This document shows, one piece after another, positions 1-9,988 of a stretch of 43,609 bases of DNA. The DNA comes from Phycisphaerae bacterium. GTDB taxonomy: Bacteria > Planctomycetota > Phycisphaerae > Sedimentisphaerales > Anaerobacaceae. The DNA lies in assembly GCA_028715705.1 (NCBI GenBank), contig JAQURJ010000007.1:1-43609 (forward strand), written 5' to 3'. Each line of letters begins with the position of its first letter. Within the stretch, counting starts at the first letter, position 1. Below the pieces are notes generated by a model that saw only the letters and a list, made by a program, of their open reading frames with translations, did not search any database and was not told the origin of the DNA. A program made the translations under genes and the position numbers.

Positions 1-1210
1 CGATCCTGGGCGAATTCATAAAAAATGCAGCCTGTATCGAGCCCTTATCGACTCGCTCGATGGATTTATCTATCGCTTCCGGCGTATCCTTGACATATTC
101 GACAAATTCTCCGCCGGATAGTTTTCCCTCGTCGATCTTGAGGTATTTCTCAAGTATCAGTTTGTGCAGCACCGCTACATCCAGCCCGCGCCAGGCTTTA
201 CTTTTTTCCGGTGCGACCGAATCCATCGCACTTTTATCTTTCAGTGTAACAACGCAGAACTTGCCGCTGCCGCAATAAATACCGAACGCGTTTTTATCGC
301 GGTCGTATTCTGTCTTCATTTTCTTCAGCATCGCTGCGCGGCTGCCGCTTTTTTCGTGCTCGGCTGCGAAATCGAATTGCTCGATCTCGAATTCCATCGC
401 CAGCGACTCACAGAGTTTTTCGCAATCGAAACTGGCCAGATTCTTCACCAGCCGATGGGTCGCAAGCACCAGCAGCCCCTCGTGACAAGTGTTGCAAAAA
501 GCCATCATCTGGTATTGATGCGCCGGATTGTTGCTTTCCTGCGCAAACAATAGATGTGTAGTATAGCGGTGATGACCGTCTGCTATGACGCAGCTCTTAT
601 CGTTCATCATAGCGGTTATCTGCTCTATATCATCCGGCTCGTTTATCGAATATATCCTGTGCCGTACCTGCTGTTCGTCGGTCATATCGATGAGCGGCTC
701 ACCGCTGACCTTACGCTCGACAATTTTTTCAACGGTATTAGCGGGGTCGTCGTAGAGCATAAAAACCAGACCGAAAACCGCCTGTGTAGCTTTTTGCAGG
801 TTATATCTGTCGATCCTGGGCTTGTTAAGAATCTGCTCGTGGGGACGCACGATTTTGCCAAAATCCTCCAGCTTTGCCCTGGCGATAAAGCTGTACCTTT
901 GATAATTTTTCCCGGCTATCCGAAAATCCTGGAGGTAGGCATAAATGCTCTCGTCGCTATCCTGCTTTAAGACGCCCTTTTTCAGCCAGTCATTGAGAAA
1001 ACCTGCCGCACGCGTATACTGATTATCCTGCTCGGTGTCAGTATCAAAAGTTTTGGATTTGATAACCCTTACGATATTATAATCATTTTTTGCGTATAAT
1101 CTTTCCCGCTGCTCATCATCAATAACATCATAGGGCGGCGCAGCACAGTCTGCCGGCTCACCGACTTTACTGTCGTCATAACGATATGCCCTGAACGGTT
1201 TTATATTCAT
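1..1210 (-). CDS. DUF1015 family protein (3' end beyond window)
   Basis: About 403 codons are visible on the minus strand and the frame is still open at base 1, so the C-terminus lies outside the window. The protein starts MNIKPFRAYRYDD and has two hallmarks of DUF1015: an early PPYDVI box (about residues 24-29) and a central ADGHHRY box (about residues 208-214). The family is widespread, about 400-430 residues long, and has no firmly established reaction. In some genomes it neighbours serine or nucleotide metabolism genes, and the ADGHHRY motif suggests a hydrolase-like or metal site. The ATG at 1210 is preceded by AGGA at a good distance. The gene is divergent from metK, with 186 bases between them. 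The family call is firm and the function is unknown. Confidence 0.85.
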   Translation of the reverse strand, partial: MNIKPFRAYRYDDSKVGEPADCAAPPYDVIDDEQRERLYAKNDYNIVRVIKSKTFDTDTEQDNQYTRAAGFLNDWLKKGVLKQDSDESIYAYLQDFRIAGKNYQRYSFIARAKLEDFGKIVRPHEQILNKPRIDRYNLQKATQAVFGLVFMLYDDPANTVEKIVERKVSGEPLIDMTDEQQVRHRIYSINEPDDIEQITAMMNDKSCVIADGHHRYTTHLLFAQESNNPAHQYQMMAFCNTCHEGLLVLATHRLVKNLASFDCEKLCESLAMEFEIEQFDFAAEHEKSGSRAAMLKKMKTEYDRDKNAFGIYCGSGKFCVVTLKDKSAMDSVAPEKSKAWRGLDVAVLHKLILEKYLKIDEGKLSGGEFVEYVKDTPEAIDKSIERVDKGSIQAAFFMNSPRI

Positions 1211-1334
1211 AAAAATCCTGACTTGCCTGGTCTTCTTGAGGCAAAATTAAGAAAAGCGAGACTCTACTAAAGCCAGTCGTTGTTGTCAAGAAAAACATCG
1301 TTCCGCAATTTGGCAACTACTGCTGAAATTTGGG

Positions 1335-1362
1335 TTGACTATCGCCGTTTAGAACTTATCAT
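1335..1362 (+). promoter_or_regulatory. Putative sigma-70 promoter of metK
   Basis: TTGACT (1335-1340) and TATCAT (1357-1362) are separated by 16 bases and lie 34 bases before the metK start. CATAAT at 1360-1365 is an alternative -10. I looked for a SAM-type riboswitch fold in the short leader and saw none. Confidence 0.45.
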
Positions 1363-1396
1363 AATGTCTTTAATTTTTTTAATTTAGGGGTTAGCT

Positions 1397-2593
1397 ATGG
1401 CAAAGAAAAACCAGACCTTTGAAATCAACTGCAAAAAGCACCTGTTCACCAGTGAATCGGTCACTATGGGCCATCCGGACAAAGTTTCCGACCATATCTC
1501 CGATGCTGTCCTCGACGCAATGCTTGCTCAGGACCCAAAAAGCCGCGTCGCCTGCGAGACGATGGTAACCACGGGACTGGTGATGGTAGCCGGAGAGATT
1601 ACTTCAAAAGCTGTCGTTAATATTCCAGATGTCGTACGAAATACAATTAAAGAGATCGGCTATACGGACCCCGAAATGGGATTCGATTATGAAAATTGTG
1701 CCGTCCTTGTTAATCTTAATAAGCAAAGCCCTGACATCTCGCAGGGTGTAACCGAAGGTAAAGGCCTGCACAAGGAGCAGGGAGCAGGCGATCAGGGGCT
1801 CATGTTCGGCTACGCATGCCGCGAAACTGCCGAACTTATGCCGATGCCTATCCAGCTTTCCCACCAACTGACCATTCGTCTCGAAAAAATGCGGCAAAAT
1901 AAAAAACTGCCCTGGCTGCGTCCTGATGGCAAGAGCCAGGTAACCGTTGAATACGAAGACAACAAGCCCAAACGCATTCACACCGTCGTCATTTCAACAC
2001 AGCATAAACCTGACATTAAATACAAGGACCTGCGTAAGCAAATAATCGAACATGTTATTATGCCTGTTTTGCCGAAGAAAATGGTCGATAAGAAAACCGT
2101 CTTCCACATCAACCCCACCGGCCGTTTTGTTGTTGGAGGCCCGCACGGCGATTGCGGCTTGACTGGCAGAAAAATTATCGTTGATACATACGGCGGTAAA
2201 GGCAGCCACGGCGGCGGAGCGTTCAGCGGCAAGGACCCCTCAAAAGTTGACCGCACCGCAAGCTATATGGCACGCTATATTGCCAAAAATATTGTGGCTG
2301 CACGGCTTGCGGAAAGATGCGAGGTCCAAATTTCTTATGCTATCGGCGTTGCCGACCCTATCTCTGTCCACGTCGATACGGAAGGCACATCTCATATCGA
2401 AAACGCAAAACTTTGCTCACTCATCCGCGACCTGTTCCCATTGAAACCCCGCGATATGATTAACTACCTCAAACTCGAACGCCCGATCTACAAAGAAACC
2501 TCTCACGGTGGGCACTTCGGAAGAAAAGGTGAGATTTTCACTTGGGAAAAAACAGACATGGCCGATAAATTGCGAAAAGCCGCTGGATTATAA
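1397..2593 (+). CDS. metK: S-adenosylmethionine synthase
   Basis: MetK makes S-adenosylmethionine from ATP and methionine in the cytoplasm, supplying the methyl donor for the cell. The 398-residue product is close to the usual ~385-400. Visible signatures are the N-terminal [16 protein letters not shown] segment (about 26-41), the [12 protein letters not shown] loop (about 130-141), the [13 protein letters not shown] phosphate-binding segment (about 248-260), and GGAFSGKD followed by [16 protein letters not shown] (about 273-300). The ATG follows AGGGG at 7 bases. The gene stands alone behind its own promoter and ends in a shared terminator facing purH. All motifs are intact and nothing is odd about it. 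Confidence 0.98.
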   Translation: MAKKNQTFEINCKKHLFTSESVTMGHPDKVSDHISDAVLDAMLAQDPKSRVACETMVTTGLVMVAGEITSKAVVNIPDVVRNTIKEIGYTDPEMGFDYENCAVLVNLNKQSPDISQGVTEGKGLHKEQGAGDQGLMFGYACRETAELMPMPIQLSHQLTIRLEKMRQNKKLPWLRPDGKSQVTVEYEDNKPKRIHTVVISTQHKPDIKYKDLRKQIIEHVIMPVLPKKMVDKKTVFHINPTGRFVVGGPHGDCGLTGRKIIVDTYGGKGSHGGGAFSGKDPSKVDRTASYMARYIAKNIVAARLAERCEVQISYAIGVADPISVHVDTEGTSHIENAKLCSLIRDLFPLKPRDMINYLKLERPIYKETSHGGHFGRKGEIFTWEKTDMADKLRKAAGL

Positions 2594-2605
2594 GATTGAC
2601 ATTTA

Positions 2606-2642
2606 AAATAAAAAAGGAGGGCTCAAAGCCCTCTTTTTTTTT
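2606..2642. terminator. Bidirectional intrinsic terminator between metK and purH
   Basis: A 7-bp perfect stem GAGGGCT/AGCCCTC (2617-2623 with 2627-2633) has a 3-base loop. It is followed by nine T on the plus strand and preceded by an A-rich tract that becomes a T tract on the minus strand. It sits in the 63-base gap between the convergent metK and purH genes and should stop both. Confidence 0.9.
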
Positions 2643-2656
2643 ATGCCATTTTTTTC

Positions 2657-4267
2657 TCAATGCTTGAAATGACGTTTTCCGGTAAACACCATAGCAATAC
2701 CGTGTTTATCGGCAGTGGCGATTACTTCGTCGTCCTTATTGGAACCGCCCGGCTGAACTATGCATGCGACACCGGCTTTTGCGGCATTTTCAACATTATC
2801 CGGGAACGGGAAGAACGCATCTGACGCCATAGCACACCCTTTGGCCTCCTGTCCGGCATTTTTGAATGCTATCAGACCCGATTCCACACGATTCATCTGA
2901 CCTGCACCAACGCCAAGTATCCGCCGCTGCTTGGTCAGCACGATGGTATTACTCTTAACGTGCTTCGCTGTTATCCACGCCACTCGCAAATCCTCCAGCT
3001 GCTCTTTTGTCGGCTTAACCTTGGTCGGATACATCAACACATCAGGTTCCCATCCGACAAGGTCGCGCTGCTGCAGCAAAAATCCACCGATAACACATCG
3101 CACGTCGAATTCTTTTCTATCAATTCTTAACCTGTCTATCGGCCCTGTTTCCATCAGCCGAACCCTCTCGCCCCAGGCCTTTTTCGTCCTCAATATCTCT
3201 ATCGCATCTGCGTCGAATTTAGGGGCGATAATAACTTCGGCGAAAAATCCGCTCGCGCCCTTCTCTTTGCCAAACAGCGAGTAAGACTCCATAATTGTAT
3301 CAGCTAATTTAGCATCGACGATCTGATTCAAAGCAATGATACCGCCAAAGGCACTTATCACATCGCCAAGATACGCCTTACGGTATGCTTCCTTGATATC
3401 GCTGTCCACCGCACAGCCGCACGGATTCAAATGCTTGACCACAACCGCAGCGGGCTCATCGAATTCCTTAACCAACTCAAAAGCCGCATTCGTGTCGAGC
3501 AGATTATTAAAGCTGATTTCTTTGCCGCCTCCCAAAAGTTTCGCGCTGCTGACGCTCGTCTCGCCACTGGCAGCCAGCTTATAATATGCCGCCGATTGAT
3601 GCGGATTCTCACCATACCTCAGCCCCGTCTCTTTCTTCAAGGCTATCGAAACTCTCTGCGGATATTCATCACCAGCCTTTTCAGCAAGGTATTTTGATAT
3701 AGCCGCATCATAAGACGCCGTCAGGCTAAACGCCGCCCTTGCCAATTCACTGCGTAATTCGTCACTGACCGCTCCGTCATTGGCTTCCATTTCGGCGATA
3801 ACTTTGTCATATTGGTCGGCGTTTGTCACTACCGTTACGAACTTGTGATTTTTTGCAGCCGAACGAAGCATACTCGGACCGCCAATATCAATATTTTCTA
3901 TTGCATCCTCGAATTTGCAATCCGGCTTGACCACTGTAGACTCGAACGGATAAAGATTTACACATACAAGGTCTATCGGCGTAATATCGTGCTGCTTCAT
4001 CGCATCGGTATGTTCTTTTTTGTCACGCAAACCTAACAGCGCGCCATGAATTTTAGGATGCAATGTCTTGACACGCCCATCCATCATTTCCGGAAATCCC
4101 GTAACATCATCGATGGCCATAACTTTAACCCCTGCCTCTTTCAAAGCTTTTGCCGTCCCGCCGGTACTGATTATCTCGACCCCCATTCCGCTTAACTTTT
4201 TCGCAAACTCGGCAACCCCACTTTTGTCTGATACGCTTATCAGAGCCCTTTTGACCTTCACGTTCAT
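2657..4267 (-). CDS. purH: Bifunctional AICAR formyltransferase / IMP cyclohydrolase
   Basis: PurH carries out the last two steps of purine synthesis. The C-terminal domain formylates AICAR with 10-formyl-tetrahydrofolate, and the N-terminal domain closes the ring to IMP. The product is 536 residues, within the family's usual 510-540. The N-terminal MGS-like cyclohydrolase domain shows ALISVSDKSG, STGGTAKAL, the VTGFPEMMDGRVKTLHPKIHG box (about 57-77) and NLYPFE. The transformylase half shows RYGENPHQSA, LNPCGCAV and the C-terminal SDAFFPFPDNVE and IVQPGGSNKDDEVI boxes. The ATG is preceded by AAAGGA at 6 bases. It lies 38 bases downstream of the PQQ protein gene on the same strand and may share its transcript. 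Confidence 0.98.
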   Translation of the reverse strand: MNVKVKRALISVSDKSGVAEFAKKLSGMGVEIISTGGTAKALKEAGVKVMAIDDVTGFPEMMDGRVKTLHPKIHGALLGLRDKKEHTDAMKQHDITPIDLVCVNLYPFESTVVKPDCKFEDAIENIDIGGPSMLRSAAKNHKFVTVVTNADQYDKVIAEMEANDGAVSDELRSELARAAFSLTASYDAAISKYLAEKAGDEYPQRVSIALKKETGLRYGENPHQSAAYYKLAASGETSVSSAKLLGGGKEISFNNLLDTNAAFELVKEFDEPAAVVVKHLNPCGCAVDSDIKEAYRKAYLGDVISAFGGIIALNQIVDAKLADTIMESYSLFGKEKGASGFFAEVIIAPKFDADAIEILRTKKAWGERVRLMETGPIDRLRIDRKEFDVRCVIGGFLLQQRDLVGWEPDVLMYPTKVKPTKEQLEDLRVAWITAKHVKSNTIVLTKQRRILGVGAGQMNRVESGLIAFKNAGQEAKGCAMASDAFFPFPDNVENAAKAGVACIVQPGGSNKDDEVIATADKHGIAMVFTGKRHFKH

Positions 4268-4305
4268 CGCAATCCTTTCCGATACGTCTTAAAATTTCGT
4301 TAAAA

Positions 4306-5400
4306 TTATTTCCTCTTAAGCGGTCGCAGGCATTCTACCCGCCCACAGTCACCAGCGATATATATCAAAGCATCCTGCGTATTAGAAGTGATATTTTTGA
4401 CATCGGCAAAATCAGCCGCACATTCTTTATTACCGCTTTTATTGTTCATCACCACTAATTTGCCATTACCAAACACATAGCTCTTTTCACCGGCAGCGGC
4501 AAGGAACCACCTGCTTTCGCTTGACTTCCAAATCGGCTTTCCGCTTTCTTTATCAATAGCGGCTATCCCGCGTTCGCCAAGAGGCTGATACACAATTTTA
4601 TCCGTCACAACGGGGCCTTCATCAAGTATCGCCTCTGCTGGGAATTTCCACACCAATGCCCCATCCTTAGCCGACAGTTTATAAAGGTTGGTATCTCTGC
4701 TTGCGGCATATAAATTGTTTCCTTCCATCACCATCGGACGTACTATCCCCTTCATAGCATCAAACTGCCACCGCAATTTCGATTTATCGGCCTCGAGGCT
4801 TATGATATTGCCCGCCTTTGTGCCGAAGACTACCTGCTCGTCGTCAACGGCTAATCCCACTGCTGCACTGTCATTGAAAGCCGCTGCTTCGAAAACCTGT
4901 ACTAAATCAGTAGCGTCAAACGCATGTATCCGTTCATCCGCCCCGCACAGATAATAAAATCTTTCGTTTCTTAATGGTTCACAAATCACCGCTGCAGGAA
5001 GAGTTTTATTCCGCCGAATCTTGCCGGACTGATTATCTATCTCAAGCAGTTGACTGCCTACCATTACAAAGACAATATCTTTGTATCTGTCCATTCCATA
5101 AATGGTGACGCCCCGCATTCCCATATCAGCGCCAAATATAAACGCACCGTCATTGCGATTTAAGCTTATAAGATAATTACGAGTAGTCATCACATAAATT
5201 CTGTCGCTTTCGACAAACATTTGCGATATCTTTTCCCCATCCTTAAGCGGCAATTGATTTTGCCATACAAGTTCAAGTCCAGCCCCTTTTGTGGTCTCGT
5301 CGGAGACCACCCGCGAAATCGCTTTTTCAACCCCCGACAACGGAAAAACAAAGAAAACCGTCACAAGTAAAACAAAAAACACCCTCATCACTTTTCCCAT
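4306..5400 (-). CDS. Exported PQQ-like beta-propeller protein
   Basis: This is a 364-residue protein with an N-terminal hydrophobic signal (about 6-22, MRVFFVLLVTVFFVFPLSG), so it is probably exported or anchored. The rest consists of repeats of the PQQ/YVTN propeller type, with recurring elements such as the LEIDNQSGKI, LYKLSAKDGALVWKF and IAAIDKESGKPIWKS segments. Such proteins act as periplasmic scaffolds (BamB-like) or as part of a PQQ enzyme. I see no catalytic dehydrogenase signature and no lipobox, so a scaffold or binding role is likelier. It starts at ATG 5400 behind AGAGG. It precedes purH by 38 bases on the same strand. The exact function is not assignable from sequence. Confidence 0.8.
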   Translation of the reverse strand: MGKVMRVFFVLLVTVFFVFPLSGVEKAISRVVSDETTKGAGLELVWQNQLPLKDGEKISQMFVESDRIYVMTTRNYLISLNRNDGAFIFGADMGMRGVTIYGMDRYKDIVFVMVGSQLLEIDNQSGKIRRNKTLPAAVICEPLRNERFYYLCGADERIHAFDATDLVQVFEAAAFNDSAAVGLAVDDEQVVFGTKAGNIISLEADKSKLRWQFDAMKGIVRPMVMEGNNLYAASRDTNLYKLSAKDGALVWKFPAEAILDEGPVVTDKIVYQPLGERGIAAIDKESGKPIWKSSESRWFLAAAGEKSYVFGNGKLVVMNNKSGNKECAADFADVKNITSNTQDALIYIAGDCGRVECLRPLKRK

Positions 5401-5487
5401 TTCAATACCTCTAAGCTAAATTATGCATAAAAAATGTCTTGTAAATCCCGTCAAAATATGGATGCCTGTCAACCAGTAATCAATGTA

Positions 5488-5766
5488 TCAGGCACTTTCT
5501 ACATACTCTGCCAGATCAATGTCATGGGCCTTCTCAAATTCCCGCATAGCCTCGATCCGTTCGATATCATCCTGTATTCTGTTGGCCAGCTTGAAAATAT
5601 AAGGCTTACCAATAAGCCGGTTTCGCAAATCATCGAGCATCGGCTCCCAGCCTCCCCCATAAAGTTCGCGTTTAAGTACCACAAGCATCCGCTGCTCAAC
5701 ACTCAGCCTCGACACAAAATCGTTGATTTCGGCTTTATCAACACTGTTTTTCTCGGCTTGGGCCAT
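5488..5766 (-). CDS. Small hypothetical protein (92 aa)
   Basis: I do not recognise the family. The 92-residue product is soluble, charged and probably mostly helical (SVEQRMLVVLKREL, MLDDLRNRLIG, ANRIQDDIERIEAMREFEKAH), with a GGGWEP turn in the middle. The start at ATG 5766 has a clear GAGG Shine-Dalgarno at about 7 bases, which supports real translation. It lies between the M16 peptidase gene upstream (118-base gap) and the PQQ gene downstream (87-base gap), all on the minus strand, so a common transcript is possible. Confidence 0.65.
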   Translation of the reverse strand: MAQAEKNSVDKAEINDFVSRLSVEQRMLVVLKRELYGGGWEPMLDDLRNRLIGKPYIFKLANRIQDDIERIEAMREFEKAHDIDLAEYVESA

Positions 5767-5884
5767 ACAAAAACCTCATTTTCACCCAAATCCTAACCCC
5801 CGAGGCATGAAAATGCAACTTTTTTCCATCACTTTCCCGCTCGTTTGCCAATTCACCCGGTTTAACACACGAGAAATTCATTTT

Positions 5885-8806
5885 TTAATTCGGCGATGGC
5901 ATATCTATCTCTGCATTTTCATCTTTTTTCTGGCCATTCACCAACGTAACCGGTGCGATTTTTTCCAAATCGCCAGCAATATCATTGCCATCACCGACAA
6001 TTGCTATCACCAACCGGTCAGGATTCACAAAATCCCCCGTTAATTCCACACAATCGTCCTTGTCCATCGTTTCAATAGATTTCAGCAGCCGTTCCAGATA
6101 ATCATTCCCAAGTCCCTGAGATTCGATGAGCCAGAAATCCTCGGCTATCTGCTGCGGCGTCTCACGATGCAATACGAAACTGCCTAAGAGATACGATTTA
6201 CTCTGCGAAAGCTCGTTCGCATCCGGCGGCACGGTCTTAAATTGCTCTATTTCGTCAATAACCGCCTCTATCGCATCTGCTGTGCTTTCAGTTTTGCTGA
6301 ACGTACCAACGGTAAACTCACCGGCGAAATGGTTTGCAATGAAGCTGCCCCACACACCGTAGGTCAGTCCCTTCTCAACGCGAACATTGCGGTTAAGCCT
6401 GCTGTCAAAACCCCATCCGAAATAATTGCTTACCACCCTGCTTTCAAAATACTCCGGCTGCTGCCGCCGTGTCATACCAAGGTGCCCTATACGCACCTGA
6501 CTTTGAATGCTGCCGGGCCTGTCAACAAGATAGATATTTCGCCCTTCCACAGGCTTAATTTCGGGCAGGTTGACGGCATCTGCCAACGGCCGTTCGTTTA
6601 TCCATTTGCCGAACACATCCCCAACCAGCTCAAAAACATCATCTGCCTCGACATCGCCCGCCACTATCAGAACCGCATCATCACTTTTTGCGAATTTACC
6701 CCACCACTGCTTCAAGTCATTAACATCCAGTGCCTCTATATCTTCCGGTTCGCCTGTCGCCGTTCGTGAATAAGGGTGGTCGCCGTACAATCGCTTTCGA
6801 TATTCTTTTTCAACAAGGTACTCCGGCTCCTGTGCCGAAACCGCCAGCCCTGTCAGCACCTGTCGCCGCAGTTTCTCAAACTCTTCCTGTGGAAATACCG
6901 GCGACAACGCAACCTCTCCAGTCAAACGCAATCCCTTTTCAAAATACTCGCTCAAACATCCCATATTTACAGTCGCGGTATCCATATCCCCGCTGCCATT
7001 CAAACTTATCGCGTATGTCTCAAGTTCGTCGGCTAATTGCCCCTCGCTAAAATTGACGGTCCCCTTGGTCAGCATACTCATTGCCATCGCACATGTTCCC
7101 GGCTTATCTTCTGTCCAGCCGCCTGACATTAATCCGAGCCTTGCCGTAACAAACCCTACCTCGTGATTTGGTATAATTATCACCTTCAAACCATTGTCCA
7201 ATATCCTGCTTACAGATTTAGGCGTAATACTTTTGACAGCTATATCTTTAAGCGGCGGCGATGAAGGATAATACTCTGGCCGCTTGGCTTCTGGTCTCAG
7301 AACTTTTTTATCCTGTAAAACGATTCCCTCAACATCTTCAGAGTTACCTTTATCTTTTTCGCCGCTCAGACCCGGCAGCTTTATTTTTTGTTTTACATTG
7401 ATATGTATTGCATGTTGCGGCTGCAAATATTCATTACAGACTCGAAGAATGTCTTCAGCACTCACTGCCTTGATTTCATCCAGCATACGATTAACATAAC
7501 TTAGATCCCCCACTTCCACCGCTGCCATACCCAGCATCCCCGCCTTGCTCTCGATGCGCAAATTGCCCGTTACAATGTCACGCAGCATTTGGTTTTTGGC
7601 TTTCAGCAATTCCCTCTTACTTACCGGTTCACTGCGCAATTTTTCTATTTGCTCATCGATAAGTTCGACAACCTTATTGGGGTCGCCCCCTATCGGCATC
7701 AATAATGCTCCGGCTCCAAACAATCCGTCTTTTTCGAGCGACCAGTGTTCCGCTTCTGCTGCGACTGCCAACTGTTTTTCTGCTACCAATTCTCGATAAA
7801 TCCTGCTGCTCTTTCCACCGCCTAATATTACCGCTGCAAGGTCAAGTGCCGCCTGATCTTTATCTCCAACCGGAATACTTCGATAGATGACACCTACACC
7901 CGGCGCAGGGGCGTTCTTCTGCTCAATCGTAACATACCTTGTCTCTTTTAGCTGCGGCTCTTTTATTTCCACTCGTGGAGGTTCTGGTGAACCCGGTATC
8001 CACCCGAAATATTTGTCCGCAAGTTCCTGAGCCTTTGTATGTTCCACTGCTCCTACTATTATCAGCACCGCATTATTCGGCACATAATATGTATTGTAAA
8101 AATCACGCAGTTCCGCAACAGTGGCCGCTTCAAGGTGCGACAATTTACCTATCGGCGTCCAGCGGTATGGATACTCTTTGAACACCGCCGCAAAAACGTC
8201 TTCGTAAAGCGTACCATAAGGATTATTTTGCTTATTTCGCAGCTCTTCCTCAACTACATTTCGCTCTGTATTGAACGCTTGCTCATCTATTTTCAAAAAC
8301 GTCATACGCTCCGCCTCAAGCCACAACGCCAGTTCAAGCTGATCCGACGGCAGCGTCTCAAGATAGACCGTCCTGTCAAAACTTGTATAACCGTTCGTCG
8401 TTCCTCCCACCCGTCTTATGAGACTGAAATGGTCCGTCGAGCCAAGTTTATCCGTCCCCCTGAACATCATGTGCTCGAACATGTGCGCAAATCCCTGCCT
8501 CGCGGGGTTTTCATTCTTGCTCCCGACATGATACCAAACCTGCACAGCCGCTATCGGAGTACTGAAATCTTCAAGTGTCACCACCTGTAACCCGTTTTTC
8601 AGTGTAATAGTTTGGTAATCAAATTTGCCCGCATCCTGCCGGATCAAGTCCTTCAGCATCGGTGTTTCGATTACTACGGCATCCCCGACAGGCTCACCTT
8701 CAAGAACCAATCCTCGCAAATCCTGAACTATCTGACCTCCCTGCTGTGAATCACCACACCCCCCTAATAAAACCAGCAGAATCATTGTTAATTTCTTTAA
8801 TACCAT
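5885..8806 (-). CDS. M16 (insulinase/pitrilysin) metallopeptidase lipoprotein, two-half form
   Basis: This is a zinc peptidase of the M16 family, probably acting on peptides in the periplasm. The 973-residue product starts with a lipoprotein signal whose lipobox LGGC places the lipidated Cys at residue 17. The N-terminal half has the inverted zinc motif HMFEH (H108, E111, H112) and the downstream glutamate cluster ERNVVEEE (E186-E188), about 75 residues on as expected for the third ligand. A second M16 half begins near residue 535. The matching position there reads TCAMAMSMLTKGT, without HxxEH, so that half is structural, as in many two-half M16 enzymes. It follows the sigma/anti-sigma pair on the same strand after 159 bases. 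Confidence 0.93.
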   Translation of the reverse strand: MVLKKLTMILLVLLGGCGDSQQGGQIVQDLRGLVLEGEPVGDAVVIETPMLKDLIRQDAGKFDYQTITLKNGLQVVTLEDFSTPIAAVQVWYHVGSKNENPARQGFAHMFEHMMFRGTDKLGSTDHFSLIRRVGGTTNGYTSFDRTVYLETLPSDQLELALWLEAERMTFLKIDEQAFNTERNVVEEELRNKQNNPYGTLYEDVFAAVFKEYPYRWTPIGKLSHLEAATVAELRDFYNTYYVPNNAVLIIVGAVEHTKAQELADKYFGWIPGSPEPPRVEIKEPQLKETRYVTIEQKNAPAPGVGVIYRSIPVGDKDQAALDLAAVILGGGKSSRIYRELVAEKQLAVAAEAEHWSLEKDGLFGAGALLMPIGGDPNKVVELIDEQIEKLRSEPVSKRELLKAKNQMLRDIVTGNLRIESKAGMLGMAAVEVGDLSYVNRMLDEIKAVSAEDILRVCNEYLQPQHAIHINVKQKIKLPGLSGEKDKGNSEDVEGIVLQDKKVLRPEAKRPEYYPSSPPLKDIAVKSITPKSVSRILDNGLKVIIIPNHEVGFVTARLGLMSGGWTEDKPGTCAMAMSMLTKGTVNFSEGQLADELETYAISLNGSGDMDTATVNMGCLSEYFEKGLRLTGEVALSPVFPQEEFEKLRRQVLTGLAVSAQEPEYLVEKEYRKRLYGDHPYSRTATGEPEDIEALDVNDLKQWWGKFAKSDDAVLIVAGDVEADDVFELVGDVFGKWINERPLADAVNLPEIKPVEGRNIYLVDRPGSIQSQVRIGHLGMTRRQQPEYFESRVVSNYFGWGFDSRLNRNVRVEKGLTYGVWGSFIANHFAGEFTVGTFSKTESTADAIEAVIDEIEQFKTVPPDANELSQSKSYLLGSFVLHRETPQQIAEDFWLIESQGLGNDYLERLLKSIETMDKDDCVELTGDFVNPDRLVIAIVGDGNDIAGDLEKIAPVTLVNGQKKDENAEIDMPSPN

Positions 8807-8965
8807 TTTTTACACCTTCACAAAAATCCTTTAATTAACCTCCGACCTATTTTGGCTTTGTTACCCCCATTTGACAATAAAAAAACGGATAACAAAATCT
8901 TCACTTTTGAAATCCGCCTAAAAATTTCTAAAATCAATAAACTTGCTTTGAATTATTTCCCCTTC

Positions 8966-9988
8966 TTACGGAGCTAAAAAAGCATCGGTTGCACTACTGG
9001 GGATTTCGTTGCCCTCATATATCTTGATATTCTGGAGTGTATAGATATCATCGGCGCCGATACCAACAGTACGCACGGTAATAAAATCAACCGACCCGTC
9101 ACTGAACAGAATGCTCTGCCCTCTGCCGGTGTGATTACTGCTATTCATCCGCAGCAATTGGTCATCAACTCTTATCTTTAACGGCTGTGCATGATTTCGA
9201 GGAAGTTTCTCGAACAAAGGATTTACATCAGCGATCATAACTCTGCGGCTCAATTTTGCCGCAGCCTGCGGATCGGCGCATTTTATGCGAAAACTATATG
9301 TAATATATCGTCTCGCCGGAAAATCATTATAGCTCTTAGCCTGTATCGGATCAAATTGCAGCACGCCGCCCTCACGCTTCGCTGGACAAACAAAATCCTC
9401 GGGATTTACGTAATTACCCTTCACAAGCAGCCACAAATTCCTCGTGTTGCTCACATTTTCATCTCCTTCATTCCCGATCTTCCACCAGGGGCTTCCGGCC
9501 TTGGCCGCTACCGATGGCGTTTCCCCATTATCTCCGATATAACTGCTTATCCCTTTGAACACCCCGCCTAACTGAGCCTGGCACTGCTGTTTCCAGTAAT
9601 TCCGCCGCATGCTCCTCATCGGCGGCATAGAGACAAGTACCGCAAGCAATATCACAGCCGCAACCGCTGTTAATTCCGCCGCGCGGCGCCAAAAAACCGG
9701 ACGTATTGTACGGGTTTGCTCTGCTGCAATTAAACGGTCAAGATCGGCCTTGCTCTCCATCGCCGCTTTTTTTAAACGTGCTACGGTCAACTCCGCAAGG
9801 TTATCAGGGCATGGTTCATATTTTATATGGTCCAATTGGGTCAATGTTGACTCCAACCGATCATAAAGCTCGGCTGCCGCGGGATTATTCGCGATTAAAT
9901 CACGCGATCTATCTATGCTCTCATCGTCCCCGCAACGAAAATAAAAATCAAGGATTAAATCCTTTTCTTCCTTTTTAAGATTCTTCAT
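8966..9988 (-). CDS. Membrane anti-sigma-like protein with H-X9-DG-type exported domain
   Basis: The 340-residue protein is coupled to the ECF sigma gene by a TAATG overlap at 9986-9990. Residues 1-90 are charged and helical, as expected for a cytoplasmic sigma-binding domain, but I see no clean HxxxCxxC zinc site. A single hydrophobic helix follows (about 105-126). The C-terminal two thirds (about 130-340) look exported. They contain the pattern NHTGRGQ then SILFSDGSVDF, resembling the H-X9-DG signature of planctomycete prepilin-like (DUF1559-type) proteins, and a preceding DFVCPAKR element also seen in that group. The role as cognate regulator of the sigma factor is inferred from position and topology. 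Confidence 0.7.
   Translation of the reverse strand: MKNLKKEEKDLILDFYFRCGDDESIDRSRDLIANNPAAAELYDRLESTLTQLDHIKYEPCPDNLAELTVARLKKAAMESKADLDRLIAAEQTRTIRPVFWRRAAELTAVAAVILLAVLVSMPPMRSMRRNYWKQQCQAQLGGVFKGISSYIGDNGETPSVAAKAGSPWWKIGNEGDENVSNTRNLWLLVKGNYVNPEDFVCPAKREGGVLQFDPIQAKSYNDFPARRYITYSFRIKCADPQAAAKLSRRVMIADVNPLFEKLPRNHAQPLKIRVDDQLLRMNSSNHTGRGQSILFSDGSVDFITVRTVGIGADDIYTLQNIKIYEGNEIPSSATDAFLAP

Noticed and set aside
1211-1396. SAM riboswitch in the metK leader
   Set aside because: The leader after the promoter is too short (about 30 bases) and no SAM-type fold or conserved core was visible.
7939-8590. Plus-strand frames of 80-183 residues across the M16 peptidase gene
   Set aside because: All are shadows of the strongly conserved minus-strand peptidase.
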